The translations under genes and the position numbers were made by a program. Source: an uncultured Collinsella sp. (GTDB taxonomy: Bacteria > Actinomycetota > Coriobacteriia > Coriobacteriales > Coriobacteriaceae). Taken from it: DNA of 52,531 nucleotides. Below the pieces are notes generated by a model, which was not told the DNA's origin, searched no databases, and saw only the letters and a list, made by a program, of their open reading frames with translations. The stretch covers positions 1 to 52,531 of the forward strand of contig CATYZE010000016.1 of assembly GCA_958415525.1 (NCBI GenBank), written 5' to 3'. Below, in pieces: positions 9,833 through 20,047 of the stretch (positions are counted from its first letter, which is position 1; each line of letters begins with the position of its first letter).

Positions 9833-12800
9833 CTAGGCGCGGCGCCTCATGGCGTATGCCAGCAGCAGAACTGCCACGCCGGCTACAAGTACGCCACCAG
9901 CCATGGCGTACGTTCCATCGCCGACCGAAGGCAAGGTGCCCTTGCCAGTCTTCTTCTTGGACTTAGAAGACGTGGTCGTCGTGGTGGTCGTGGTCTGGCT
10001 CGGGCCGGGCGTCGGCGTCGGCTTGGCGGCCTCGGCAATGGTAAAGGTCGTCTCGGCCGTGCCCGTGGTCGAAACCACGCTCAGCTTGTGCTCACCCACA
10101 CCAAGCGTCTTCACAAAGCTCGTCTTGAGCGTCACGATTGTAGAGCCCGAGGTAAGAACGAAGTTATCAGCACCGACTTCCATGTCGTCGACCAGTACCG
10201 TCTTGAAGTACTTGATCGGCGCGTTCGAGCGGAAGCTCAGGTCCTTGGCGGTGTCGACCGTAATCGCCTGGCCTGCACCCTCAATGATCGTGGGGGCCAG
10301 GATCGCGATGTCCTCGGTCCTGCCCTTCTCGCCGCAGACAGTGCACTCCTGGTGCCTCTCGCCCTTGGCCTCGGTGGTCGCCGGCTTGTCGACAACCCAC
10401 TCAAAGGTATGCTCGGCCTTGTCGAGGACCTCGCCGCAACGGCAGATATGCCAGTGGCTCTTGGCGTCGTGCGCCCAGCCGGAGCCGTCGGGCTCGTGCT
10501 TGAGCACGCCCTCGACCGTCACATTCACATCGCTCTCAACGTCCTTGAGCTCATAGGTGCCGTCGTCAGCGAGCTTAACGGCCTTGCCGTTGACATTGAC
10601 GGCGTAGTCCTTGCCCGTAAAGTACGCGCTATCGATGCTGATGGCGAGCTTTGCGGATCCGTGCCAGTCGAGCTCGGTCGCCGTCGAGGTGAGCGTGTAG
10701 CCTACCTGGTTGCCCGGCAGCGTCACGACGAGCTTGCGGCCCGCCTTCACGGTGACCTCGGTGGCGGGAGACTCGTCATAGTTGGCCTTAGCCTGGTAGC
10801 GTACCTCGTACACACCGGCGACAAGGTCCTTGAGCTCGGTCACGTCCTTGCCCACGGCCTGATACTCAGCAGCACCCTGGGCACGCCACTCCATGGTGGC
10901 ATCGATACCCGTGATCTTACCGTCCTTCTTGCCGCTCACGGTCTCGGCGGTTGCCTGAACCACCGGCGCGTCCTGTGCGGCGTTCTTGATGGAGAACTCG
11001 CAGGTCAGGCCCTCGGTGGGCAGCACGTAGTTGCCCGCAGCCTTGCCCGTCAGCTCGGCGAGGGTCGCCGTATAGGTGCCGACCTCGGTCTGGGAACCGT
11101 CAACGAATGCACCAAGGTCATCCTTGCCGATAACATTGCCGAGCGTGGCCACAGGGCAGTGCTCCTTGCCGTCGTAGACGAACTCGGTGGTGCCCCACGT
11201 CACGGTGAGCAGGCGCTGGTTAATGGTGAACGTGCCGTCGACGAACGTAATCGCGTAGTTGAGGTTGGCACCCTCGGGCTGCGTCAGCTGCAGAGCATAG
11301 CCGCCCTCGCGTACGTCGTCGCTATCCTCGCGCCCAATCTCGAGCTCAAGCGTCTCGTCCCCGACGAGCTCACCAGCGGTGACCGACCACTCAAACGTGG
11401 GGTCTTTCTCGCCGTAGGTCTTGGAGGCGTTCTTGGCGGCGACCGTGATCGCGCGCGGCGTAACCTCGAGCGTCACCTTGCCTTCGACCGTCGCGCCGCC
11501 GATCATCACCCTATAGGCAACGTCCAGCGTGCCGGCGTTCTTGATCTCGGGGGCAGCAGCGGACCAGGTCTTGCCGCCGTCGGCGCTGTACTCGGCCGTC
11601 GCGCCCTCGGGCAGCGCCGAAGCATTGACCGTGTGGTACGCGCCGTCGTACTCGCCGGAGTAACCGACGATAGCGGCAGCCGGAATCTCCTCAGGATCAA
11701 GTTCGTATCCGCAGACAACACATTGCTTGTGACCGAAGCCCTTCTCGGTCGCCGTGGGAGGCGTGTCGACAACCCACGTAAAGGTGTGCGCGGCCTCGTC
11801 AACCTTGCCGCCGCAGGTGCACTCGTGCCAGTGCGTGTTGCTATCGGAGATCCACGTGTCGTTCACAGCCTCGTGCTTGCGCACGCCCTCGACCGTCACC
11901 CTCACGTCGTTCTCGACGTCCTGGACGGCGAACTCACCGCGGTCGTTGAGCGCCACGGCGTCTTCGTTGACCTTAACAATGTAGGCAGCGGGGTCGGCGA
12001 AGTAGCCGTCCTCGATGCTGATAGTGAAGGTGGCGGAGCCATGCCAGTCGAGCTCGGTCGAGTCGGCCGTAAGCTTGTAGCCAACCTGTTCGGCGGGCAG
12101 CGTCACAGCGAGCTTGCGGCCCGCGGCAACCGTGGCCTTGGTCGCGGCGGAGGCTTCGTGGTTGTCATCGGCGCGGTAACGCACCTCGTACTTGCCGGCG
12201 GCAAGCCGCGTAATCTCGGTCGTGCCTTCGGGCACAGCCTGATACTCGCCCGAGTCCTTGGCACGCCACTCCATGGTGGCGTCAACGCCCGTGATTCTAC
12301 CGTCAGCCTTGGCACTGACGGTCTCGGCAAAGCCCTGGACCACCGGTGCGCCCTTGGGCGCCTTCTTGATGGAGAACTTGCACATCAGTCCCGTGGTCGG
12401 CAGCTTGTAGTTGCCCTTGTCGGCACCCGTCAGCTCGGTGATGGTCGCCGTATGTTTGCCGGCCTTGACCGCGCCGCCGTCGACGTACGCACCGAGCTTA
12501 TCGTCACCGACGACGTTGCCGAGGTCCGCCTGGGGGCAGTGCTCCTCGCCGTCGTAGATGAACTCGGTGGTGGCGTCCCATTTCACGGTGAGCTCGCGCT
12601 TGCCGATGGTGAACGTGCCAGGCTTGAACGTAATCTCGTAGTTGGGGTTGGCACCGTCGGCCTGCGACGCCGTCACGGCGTAGCCGCCCTTGCTCACGGT
12701 CTCGCCGGTCTTGCGGGAGACGGTGATGCCCTGGAGGGACTCGCCCTCGACGAGTTTGCCCTCGGTGACCTCCCAGCCCAGCTCGGGATCATCGTCGCCG

Positions 12801-15800
12801 TACGTCTTGGAGGCATCCAGAGCGGAAACCGTGATCGCGAGCGGAGTGACCTCGAGTGTCACTTGGCCCTCAACTGCCGCGCCGTCAATCGTGACGCGAT
12901 AGTCGACCGTCACGTTGCCGGCGTCCTTGATGCTGGGGGCATCGTTCGCCCAGCTGCCATCGGCAGCCTTGTACTCAACGACAGCACCCGCGGGCAGCTC
13001 CGAGGCATCAACAAAATGATCCTTGCCGTCATATACGTCGGAGTAGCCCTTAACGGCCAGCGCCGGAATTTCAACCGCGCCCGACTCATGCTGGCACACG
13101 GAGCACTTCCCGTGTTTGGAACCGGCCTCGGCAACCGTCGGCTGTTTATCGATCGTCCAGTCGTACGCATGCTCGGCGTACATCTTAATCTTGCGGGTTT
13201 CCGCATTGCCGGCAGCATCCGTAGCCACGATCACATGCTCGGCGCCAGTATCACCCTCGGCGGCCTTAGCCGTGTACTTACCGTTCTTATCAGCCTTGAG
13301 CTCCTTGCCGTTATCGGTGACCGTCACCGTCTTGTCGCGGTCATCGATCACGTCAAACGAAACGCTCTCGCAATAGGCGCTATCTTCCCAAATGTCGTAA
13401 ATGGTGGGCGCATAGGTGTCTACATAGGTATAAGACTCTTTCTCATACCACTCGTAGCCGCAAACCCTACAGACCTTTTGGCGAACACCGTCGGCCTCAG
13501 GAGTTGCAGGCGTAATGATCCTGTAATTCCACCTGCAGCTCTGCCATACCTGAGCCCGCTTGCAATACTTGCAGGCCTTATAGTGGCTGCCGTCGCCCGG
13601 TTGCCAGACGGCATTGTCGGCAACGGCATGGGGACCTTGCTCAATCTTGACCTCGGCATCGGCCGACACATTGTGGTTGTTATCCTCGGCATAGCGGACG
13701 TAGTACGTTCCCGACTCCGCAAGACCGGTCAGCTTGCCGTCAGACGTTATCTTCTGGTAGTCCCCGCTCGACCCGCGACGATATTCCATCGCCTTGGTCA
13801 CGCCCGAGATGGAACCGTCCTTGCTGCTGCACGTAGTCCAATTGTTGCCCACGAGCTCAGCCGGCGCTTCCTGGTCGGCCTTGAAAATCTTCACGGTCGC
13901 CTTGTCCGAAACGGTCAGGTAGTCAGAAGCCGTCACGCGGTAGTAGATCGTGCGCTCGCCCGCGCTGCGATACGTCGGCTTTTCCGTCGTCCAATCTCCG
14001 CCGTCTTCACGGTACTCGATCTTCATACCCGCCGGAACGGGGTCATTCCTAACGTTGACCGTAATGCCATGCTTTTCGCCGTCATAGGCACCGTCGAAGT
14101 CAATGACCTCAAGGTCGAAACGTTCAACATCAGCAATCTCCCATTTGAGCGTCAGAACACTTGTGGTGCCGCCATCAGTCGTAAAGTTGCCCTTACCGAT
14201 GACAATGCACTCATATTGTCCCGGCTTGGTCTGCTTCAACCCGGATTCACTTCTAGCATCAAGCTCGTAATCCTTGCCCTCAACGAGATCGACCCACTCA
14301 TCGGCGCCGTTCTTGAACTTTGCGCTTTCAACGACAGGCTGATGCTCCTCGCCGTCATAGGCATACTTGCCGGCGCCCTTGCCGCCGTCTTTAAGGGTGA
14401 ACTGGTAGGATTGACCCCTAACCAGGCGACGTTGCGAAATCGTGAAGGACTTCTTGCCCACGAGCGTCTGGCCAGAGGCAGTCTCAAATGTCGTAACGAC
14501 ATAGTAGTAGCCGACGTCCGACGGGGCGTCGTTGAGCTCGGTGCCGTTTTTATATGCCTCGGCGTCCGTCTGGGACTCGCACTGATACCACGTGAATTTA
14601 TTGCTGGCCGTCACGCCCATCTGCTCTAGATTCCATTCGCTATCCCTATCCAGAGCAATCTTGACCGGGCAGCCGTCATAGACAAGCTCAGAGCTCTGAG
14701 AGCTCGTCGCCTTAGACATGGAAAGCTTGTACGTGGCGCTCAGGTACTTTTTGGGCTCGCCCGTCTTGGCGTCCTTACCATATTCGCACTCGCTGTTGCG
14801 GAACGGGCCTTCGCACGATGCACGAACGCCCAAACCGTCGGCTTCGACCTTCCACTTGTGCTGGTGAATGGTCTCGCGAAAGACAAGCTCGCCGTTGAGG
14901 TTCACGATCTCGTATTTATCGGAGTTGTCATCGGTCTTGGACGAGCCGTCTGGCACAACACCTTCGATTTCGCTCGAATCGCAGCTACCAAGGACGCGCG
15001 ATTTCAGACCGTTGCTGCCCGCAGTCTCCTCAATCGAAATCCAAACATTGGCTCCGTAGCCTCCACGTACGGAGAAGTCAGATGCGATGTTCAGTACGGG
15101 GACATTGGGATTGGAGTCCTTCCTCTTAGGGATATACAGACTCTTAGCGGTTCCCGTGGCTTTATCTGCTTCAGTGTACTTGTCGCCATAATTTTTATCG
15201 TCGGCGTGGCTGTTCTTCCAGTAGCTCGCGATTTCCGGCGATCCGTTGAGGGTAAGGGTTCCGGCGGCGTAAACCACACACGTATTACCACGCGCGCCGT
15301 AGCGATATATTTTACCGCCGGTTATATTACAACGTGCGCTTCGACCAACATTGAGGGCATCGACCGTCAAAGTGCTATCAGTCGAGTCTGAACGCGTGCT
15401 ATGGAAGTTCTCCATCGTACAGTTGTTGAGGTTGACCGTGGCATTGGTGACACCCATAACGCCAGCAACGGCGCACTTTCCAGTCTCCTGAACCTGGGCG
15501 AACTCAGTGGTCTCTTCGACCGTCGGATATTTTTTATTGGTCTGCCAAATGCCGCTGTCGGCATCGGAACCAAACTGGCAGTCCTCGAACGTCGCGGTCA
15601 GCCTCGAAGCAACATCCGAATTCACGCCGCCACGGGGATTGCCCACAATTGAAACCGCACCGTTGTAATCGCCAGATGTGTTCCAGAACACGCATTTGTT
15701 AAACGTAGCGTTGAGCTTATTAACATTCCCCTTGCCGTCATCGGAGAAGCTGCTGCGGAACAGGCGGACCGGCACAGCATATTCAAGAATACTGTATGGT

Positions 15801-16489
15801 GAAACCTCGCCCAAAGAGTTGTGCGACTTGCCAACATAGTCCTCAATCTTCAAGTTGTTGAAATTGGCAGACAGCTTGCCCTTGGTGTTGCCGAGGGAAA
15901 TCGAAGGCACCCTTTGTTCTTTCGCGCTGTTGTACGAGAGGGAGAAGTTTTTCGAATCGTCGCCGAGCTTTAGGCCAACCGAGATGTCACCCGATGCCTT
16001 TTTGTAGCCCCCGTCGTAATAACGGTCGGTCAAAAACCCGCTTATAACTTCGCCTCCTCCACTCTTGTCGTGAAAGCAAATACGCGGATTGTTGATACCG
16101 ATGAACTCGATATTGCTGCCCTGTTTGATGTTGAACAGCCATCGCTTTTGACTGAGCGACGCGGTCGAATAAGCGTTCACGTAGACCGTGCCGTCGATGT
16201 AAATCCTCACAGGATTAGTCCGAGTCGCATTCGGCACGTCGATGGTGTAGCCCGATTTGGGCGTGACCTCACCCTCGGCCGTCTTAAGCACATAGTTACC
16301 TTGCTCGGTGATTTGGACGGAGTTGGCGCCGTCCTGCGTGAGCGACAGCACCTCAGCCCTCACCCCGTCGGGCATGACCTGCGTCTCAGCCCCAGCCACC
16401 GCCGGCGACGCCACGAGTGCGCATGCCACGGCGGCGATACCCAGCAGGCGTGTCAGAGCGGCGCGCATCCCCATCTTCTTCTCCCTCAT
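9833..16489 (-). CDS. Giant cell-surface protein with duplicated MBG-type repeats
   Basis: 2218 residues from ATG 16489, chosen because AAGGGGAG precedes it and a signal peptide starts there (KK/R region, then LLGIAAVACALVASPAVAGA). Residues ~40-540 look like a right-handed beta-helix with repeated short strands such as ATFNKCVF, ATFEDCQF and VNLNNCTM. Beyond this come beta-sandwich modules. A unit of about 460 residues is present twice (DNA ~13060-11830 and ~11670-10440): a YDG-type module, an MBG module (ASKTYGDDDP, ASKTYGEKDP), a second MBG module, and a Cys/His module with HWHECTCGG or HWHICRCG and CVVCGYE. The C-terminus has a Thr-rich linker, the sequence LPSVGD, a membrane helix and RRR. 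LPSVGD resembles a sortase signal with Val for Thr. Probably an adhesin; no ligand can be inferred. Confidence 0.85.
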   Translation of the reverse strand: MREKKMGMRAALTRLLGIAAVACALVASPAVAGAETQVMPDGVRAEVLSLTQDGANSVQITEQGNYVLKTAEGEVTPKSGYTIDVPNATRTNPVRIYIDGTVYVNAYSTASLSQKRWLFNIKQGSNIEFIGINNPRICFHDKSGGGEVISGFLTDRYYDGGYKKASGDISVGLKLGDDSKNFSLSYNSAKEQRVPSISLGNTKGKLSANFNNLKIEDYVGKSHNSLGEVSPYSILEYAVPVRLFRSSFSDDGKGNVNKLNATFNKCVFWNTSGDYNGAVSIVGNPRGGVNSDVASRLTATFEDCQFGSDADSGIWQTNKKYPTVEETTEFAQVQETGKCAVAGVMGVTNATVNLNNCTMENFHSTRSDSTDSTLTVDALNVGRSARCNITGGKIYRYGARGNTCVVYAAGTLTLNGSPEIASYWKNSHADDKNYGDKYTEADKATGTAKSLYIPKRKDSNPNVPVLNIASDFSVRGGYGANVWISIEETAGSNGLKSRVLGSCDSSEIEGVVPDGSSKTDDNSDKYEIVNLNGELVFRETIHQHKWKVEADGLGVRASCEGPFRNSECEYGKDAKTGEPKKYLSATYKLSMSKATSSQSSELVYDGCPVKIALDRDSEWNLEQMGVTASNKFTWYQCESQTDAEAYKNGTELNDAPSDVGYYYVVTTFETASGQTLVGKKSFTISQRRLVRGQSYQFTLKDGGKGAGKYAYDGEEHQPVVESAKFKNGADEWVDLVEGKDYELDARSESGLKQTKPGQYECIVIGKGNFTTDGGTTSVLTLKWEIADVERFDLEVIDFDGAYDGEKHGITVNVRNDPVPAGMKIEYREDGGDWTTEKPTYRSAGERTIYYRVTASDYLTVSDKATVKIFKADQEAPAELVGNNWTTCSSKDGSISGVTKAMEYRRGSSGDYQKITSDGKLTGLAESGTYYVRYAEDNNHNVSADAEVKIEQGPHAVADNAVWQPGDGSHYKACKYCKRAQVWQSCRWNYRIITPATPEADGVRQKVCRVCGYEWYEKESYTYVDTYAPTIYDIWEDSAYCESVSFDVIDDRDKTVTVTDNGKELKADKNGKYTAKAAEGDTGAEHVIVATDAAGNAETRKIKMYAEHAYDWTIDKQPTVAEAGSKHGKCSVCQHESGAVEIPALAVKGYSDVYDGKDHFVDASELPAGAVVEYKAADGSWANDAPSIKDAGNVTVDYRVTIDGAAVEGQVTLEVTPLAITVSALDASKTYGDDDPELGWEVTEGKLVEGESLQGITVSRKTGETVSKGGYAVTASQADGANPNYEITFKPGTFTIGKRELTVKWDATTEFIYDGEEHCPQADLGNVVGDDKLGAYVDGGAVKAGKHTATITELTGADKGNYKLPTTGLMCKFSIKKAPKGAPVVQGFAETVSAKADGRITGVDATMEWRAKDSGEYQAVPEGTTEITRLAAGKYEVRYRADDNHEASAATKATVAAGRKLAVTLPAEQVGYKLTADSTELDWHGSATFTISIEDGYFADPAAYIVKVNEDAVALNDRGEFAVQDVENDVRVTVEGVRKHEAVNDTWISDSNTHWHECTCGGKVDEAAHTFTWVVDTPPTATEKGFGHKQCVVCGYELDPEEIPAAAIVGYSGEYDGAYHTVNASALPEGATAEYSADGGKTWSAAAPEIKNAGTLDVAYRVMIGGATVEGKVTLEVTPRAITVAAKNASKTYGEKDPTFEWSVTAGELVGDETLELEIGREDSDDVREGGYALQLTQPEGANLNYAITFVDGTFTINQRLLTVTWGTTEFVYDGKEHCPVATLGNVIGKDDLGAFVDGSQTEVGTYTATLAELTGKAAGNYVLPTEGLTCEFSIKNAAQDAPVVQATAETVSGKKDGKITGIDATMEWRAQGAAEYQAVGKDVTELKDLVAGVYEVRYQAKANYDESPATEVTVKAGRKLVVTLPGNQVGYTLTSTATELDWHGSAKLAISIDSAYFTGKDYAVNVNGKAVKLADDGTYELKDVESDVNVTVEGVLKHEPDGSGWAHDAKSHWHICRCGEVLDKAEHTFEWVVDKPATTEAKGERHQECTVCGEKGRTEDIAILAPTIIEGAGQAITVDTAKDLSFRSNAPIKYFKTVLVDDMEVGADNFVLTSGSTIVTLKTSFVKTLGVGEHKLSVVSTTGTAETTFTIAEAAKPTPTPGPSQTTTTTTTTSSKSKKKTGKGTLPSVGDGTYAMAGGVLVAGVAVLLLAYAMRRRA

Positions 16490-16731
16490 CGTGCAGCTCC
16501 CCTTATTCCTATGCTCTCGCGATACTCGGCATCGCTTGGCGCTGGCGGCTGGCATAATCCCCGGCCAGCCGCCAGCATCTGTTGACATGTTTATCCACGG
16601 ATTATTTTGCGGCGGTACTTTCTAACACCCTGCCACTCGGCGCGAGTTGCACACCGTGGGGCGCAAATGGAACACGCCTCCGCAAGCGGTTCGCACCCAA
16701 TGTGGCAAAATCGAACTACTAAGGGGGCCGA
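16490..16731. promoter_or_regulatory. Divergent promoter region between surface protein and LytTR regulator
   Basis: 242 bp without a gene. A TTGACA box lies at 16582-16587 on the plus strand without a good -10 partner at standard spacing. The stretch 16580-16625 is AT-rich relative to its surroundings. It must hold promoters for both divergent units; no clear LytTR direct repeat was found by eye. Confidence 0.35.
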
Positions 16732-17454
16732 ATGCTCAAGATTATTGCCTGCGACGACGACGTCGCTTTTCTAGATAGACTGCACCGGATGATCGACCGT
16801 TGGTCGAGCGAGACGGGCACGGCGGTCGACGTTGCGCTCGTCACGCGCGGCGAGGACCTGCTGGCCCGCCATGCCGCATCGCGCGCCGACATCATCCTGC
16901 TCGATATGATCATGCCGCTCGTCAACGGCATGGACACCGCGCGCGAGCTGCGCCAGGCCGATACCGCCGTGCGCCTAGTGTTCCTCACCTCGTCGCCCGA
17001 GTTTGCGCTGGAGTCCTACGAGGTCCGCGCCTTCGACTACCTGCTCAAGCCCGTGGCATACGAACGCCTGGCACAGCTGCTCGACGAGCTTTCGAGCATG
17101 CGCCCGTCAGCGACCGACGAACTCGTCATCAAAACGTCCTTTGGCTACCATGCCCTGCGCCTTTCCGACATCGAATATGCCGAGGCGCGCAACAAGCACG
17201 TGGTCTTCCATCTGCGCGACGGACGCGATATCGAGGCGCTCGAGTCGTTCCGCAGCGTCGAGGACCGCTTGGCGCAAAACGCGGTCTTCTTTAAATGCCA
17301 TCGCAGCTACCAGGTCAACCTGCGCAACATCGATCATTTCGATCGGACGGAGATCGTCATGCGCTCGGGCGCGAGCATTCCGCTTTCGCGCAGCAGCAAG
17401 CAAGGTTTCCAGGACGCCTACTTTGCGGTGCGCTTTGAGGGCGGGAGGCGCTGA
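16732..17454 (+). CDS. LytTR-family response regulator
   Basis: 240 residues. The receiver domain (about 1-118) has the acidic pocket at D8-D10, the phosphoacceptor D58 in ILLDMIMP, T86 and K106 in YLLKP. A LytTR DNA-binding domain (about 130-235) includes IEYAEARNKHVVFHLRDG and FFKCHRSYQVNLRNI, as in AgrA and VirR. Such regulators bind direct repeats and activate surface or peptide-signalling genes. The ATG follows AAGGGGG. The stop overlaps the start of the kinase gene by one base, so the two are translationally coupled. It is divergent from the giant surface-protein gene, which makes that gene the nearest candidate target (inference). Confidence 0.93.
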   Translation: MLKIIACDDDVAFLDRLHRMIDRWSSETGTAVDVALVTRGEDLLARHAASRADIILLDMIMPLVNGMDTARELRQADTAVRLVFLTSSPEFALESYEVRAFDYLLKPVAYERLAQLLDELSSMRPSATDELVIKTSFGYHALRLSDIEYAEARNKHVVFHLRDGRDIEALESFRSVEDRLAQNAVFFKCHRSYQVNLRNIDHFDRTEIVMRSGASIPLSRSSKQGFQDAYFAVRFEGGRR

Positions 17455-18731
17455 TGACTTCTTCGGTCGAAATGGTTCTTTGGGCGATTCACCACGCCAC
17501 GACACTGCTCTTTGGCGTCTTTGCCTCGGCGGCGCTGTGCGGCGTCGAGCTCAATCGACGCCATGCGCTCGAGCTGGTGGTCGTCACCATTCTGACCGGC
17601 ACCGCCTTCTCAATCGCCAATACGGTCGGCGGCGAGCTGTTTGCCCGGCAGGCATATCCACTCGTCGTACACCTGCCGCTTATCATCTACCTATGCGCGC
17701 GTTACCGCTTAAGTCCGCTGCTCGCGGCATTGGGCGTCACCAGCGCCTACCTGAGCTGCCAGTTCAGTAATTGGATGGGTATCGCCGCATTTGCCGCAAC
17801 CGATTCGCAGATCGCGTACTATCTGGCGCGCATCGTCACCACGGCCGCCGTCTTTATCGTCCTTTTGCATTGGGCCCGTGACATTGGACCCCGTCTGGCA
17901 ATTAAAAGCCCCACCGAGCTCGAGATCTTGCTGATCCTGCCGCTCGTCTACTACATCTTTGACTATGCCACCAACGTCTACACCACGCTGTTCCACTCGG
18001 GCTCGGTGGTGACCGTTGAGTTTTTGGCCTTTGCCCTTTGCGCCTTCTATCTTATGTTTCTCGCCGTCTATCTGCGCGAATACGAGGCAAAGGAAATCGC
18101 CGAGCGTGAGCGCTGGATGCTCGAAACACGCGACAGCGCGGCCATCAAAGAGCTCGAGGCCTGGCGCCAGTCCGGACGCGAGCTGTCGATTCTTCGCCAC
18201 GACATGCGGCACTTTTTGCGCGGTTTGGCCGTTTTAATTGAGGAGGGCCACACCGACGAGGCGCTCGATCGCATCGATGAGCTCTGCGAGACCAACGACC
18301 GCACCGCCGTGCGCCGCTACTGCGCCAACGAGACCGTCAACATCGTGCTTTCGTCATTTAGCTCGGATATCAACAAACACGGTATCACCGCTGACCTGCG
18401 CGCCGCCGTGCCCGGAACCGTTCACGTGGGCGATGCCGACCTGTTCAGCGTGCTTTCGAATGCCCTGGAAAATGCCATCATCGCCGCAAGCGCCGCCCCC
18501 GAAGGCAAACGCTTTGTCGACCTTGACCTGCGGCTTGAGGACGGCCAGCTGCTGCTTTTGGTTTCCAACACGTTTGGACGCGCGCCGCGCATGGTCGACG
18601 GCATGCCCGTGACCCAACACGCCGGTCACGGTTTTGGCACCAAGAGCATTAAGCTTGCCGTTGAGCGCATGAACGGCAACTGCCAGTTCCGCATCAACGG
18701 TGACCGGTTTGAGCTGCGCGCTGTGATGTAG
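17454..18731 (+). CDS. GHKL-type sensor histidine kinase, AgrC-like
   Basis: 425 residues. About six hydrophobic helices fill residues ~10-215, with no large extracellular domain, as in peptide-sensing AgrC kinases. A cytoplasmic helix leads to the phosphoacceptor H249 in LRHDMRHFLRG. The ATP-binding domain follows, with the N box LSNALENAI and the glycine box GHGFGTKSIK. It should phosphorylate the LytTR regulator encoded just upstream. No small AgrB/AgrD-like signal genes are visible next to it, so the ligand is unknown. Confidence 0.92.
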   Translation: MTSSVEMVLWAIHHATTLLFGVFASAALCGVELNRRHALELVVVTILTGTAFSIANTVGGELFARQAYPLVVHLPLIIYLCARYRLSPLLAALGVTSAYLSCQFSNWMGIAAFAATDSQIAYYLARIVTTAAVFIVLLHWARDIGPRLAIKSPTELEILLILPLVYYIFDYATNVYTTLFHSGSVVTVEFLAFALCAFYLMFLAVYLREYEAKEIAERERWMLETRDSAAIKELEAWRQSGRELSILRHDMRHFLRGLAVLIEEGHTDEALDRIDELCETNDRTAVRRYCANETVNIVLSSFSSDINKHGITADLRAAVPGTVHVGDADLFSVLSNALENAIIAASAAPEGKRFVDLDLRLEDGQLLLLVSNTFGRAPRMVDGMPVTQHAGHGFGTKSIKLAVERMNGNCQFRINGDRFELRAVM

Positions 18732-18794
18732 GGGCGCGACACTGGACTCGCGGCGCGACTCAACTGCCCGGATCGCCTTGCCGGCGCGGGTCCG

Positions 18795-19370
18795 TTACAG
18801 CGGCGCGGCCGCCGGGGTCAGCTGCTTAATGTAGGCCCACATGCGCTGCTTGGCCGCCTTGTCGGTCAGCGCCGCCTCAAAGCCATCGAGCGCGAGTACG
18901 CGGCGGCCTTGCACGTGGGCGACCAGGCCGGGCTTGAGCATGGCGGTGTCGAAGTCATCGATTGCCACGAGCATGTCGGCATAGGTCTCGCGCATGACAT
19001 CGGCCGCGCTGTTGTCAAGCAGCAGCACCGCTTCGGGGTCCAGGGCCTCCAGCGCCTCGCGGAACAGCTCACACGGCAGGGCCTCGCCCACCGCGACCGT
19101 CCCGTCGCCCGCGCCGGCAACGCTTGCCAGCGCGCAGAAATCCTCGGGCGCATAACCGATGGCCCCGAGCGCCTTGCGCAGCGCGGCACCATCCGCGCCG
19201 GCGGCAAGCTCGCCACCCGAGCGCTCGGCCTCATCCAAATCGCCTTTGACCAGCACGATCGGCGAGCACGCATTGCCCGCGATGCGCACGCCACGCGCCG
19301 CAAGCGACGCGAGCTCCTGCTCGGTGGCCTGGGCGATGGCTTCTTTTTTCTGGCTTTGTGACGTGGGCAT
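18795..19370 (-). CDS. Protein of unknown function, uracil-DNA-glycosylase-like pattern
   Basis: 191 residues from ATG 19370 (GGAGAG site upstream). I do not recognise it with certainty. The order of segments, GADGAALRKALGAIGYAPEDFCALAS, then LFREALEALDPEAVLLLDNSAADVM, resembles the alpha/beta core of family 4 uracil-DNA glycosylases and their relatives, but the family's iron-sulphur cysteines and the GEAPG motif are not seen. It could be a degenerate, non-catalytic member. It is soluble and Ala-rich with no signal peptide. It is convergent with the histidine kinase gene and divergent from thioredoxin. Confidence 0.75.
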   Translation of the reverse strand: MPTSQSQKKEAIAQATEQELASLAARGVRIAGNACSPIVLVKGDLDEAERSGGELAAGADGAALRKALGAIGYAPEDFCALASVAGAGDGTVAVGEALPCELFREALEALDPEAVLLLDNSAADVMRETYADMLVAIDDFDTAMLKPGLVAHVQGRRVLALDGFEAALTDKAAKQRMWAYIKQLTPAAAPL

Positions 19371-19506
19371 GCGCTCTCCAATCGTTTGCGTGCCCACCAT
19401 TATATAAAAGAGCCGCCCGCGAGTGGTTGCTTTGCGGGCCGCTGGGTATAAGCACGGTCGTACTGAGTTTTACGCGGCCGAGCCGCGTCGCATTATGGAG
19501 GTCACC

Positions 19507-19827
19507 ATGGCTGACATTAAGCAGATTACCCCCGAGAACTTCGATTCCATCGTTAACGACAACCTGCCCGTGCTGGTTGATTTTTGGGCGCCCTGGTGCG
19601 GGCCCTGCCGGTCGCTCTCACCCATCGTGGACGAGGTCGCCGACGAGCTGTCCGGCAAGCTGGCCGTGGCCAAGTGCAACGTCGATGACAACCAGGACCT
19701 GGCCATGAAGTATGGCGTCATGAGCATCCCCACGCTGATCGTCTTTAAGAACGGCGAAGAGGTCGACCGCTCGGTCGGCGCGCTGCCCAAGGCGCGGCTT
19801 CAGGCACTGCTGGAGAAACATCTGTAA
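19507..19827 (+). CDS. trxA: Thioredoxin
   Basis: 106 residues, standard size. The redox site WCGPC is at residues 30-34 in the FWAPWCGPC context; the cis-proline is in MSIPTLIVF, and the KNGEEVDRSVGALPK turn follows. It reduces protein disulphides in the cytoplasm using thioredoxin reductase, which is not in this window. ATGGAGGTCACC before the ATG gives a good ribosome site. It appears monocistronic and is followed by a strong terminator. Confidence 0.97.
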   Translation: MADIKQITPENFDSIVNDNLPVLVDFWAPWCGPCRSLSPIVDEVADELSGKLAVAKCNVDDNQDLAMKYGVMSIPTLIVFKNGEEVDRSVGALPKARLQALLEKHL

Positions 19828-19939
19828 TACGCTTGTTACGTATCTGCCGTCCATGAGCGGTTTTGCACCGCTCGCCGGAGCGCCAGGTGCAGGGCGCACG
19901 ACCACGGATAGTATGGTAGACACAAACAGCCCCCAGTGA

Positions 19940-19976
19940 ACGGGTGCGGGTCAGACGGACTCGCACCCGTTTTCTT
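19940..19976 (+). terminator. Rho-independent terminator after trxA
   Basis: Stem ACGGGTGCG with its complement plus inner GTC/GAC pairs, followed by TTTTCTT. It lies 112 bp after the trxA stop and ahead of the next promoter. Confidence 0.8.
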
Positions 19977-20047
19977 ATGCGGCGGCGCTCAGGGCGGGCG
20001 TAGTAGAATCTGAACCACTGGATTGCCCCGTACAGAAGGAGATTCCC

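Noticed and set aside
9755..14629. 1624-codon open frame on the plus strand inside the surface-protein gene
   Set aside because: It is antisense to a gene with a clear signal peptide, repeats and anchor; its protein is repetitive nonsense caused by high-GC codon bias, and it has no ribosome site.
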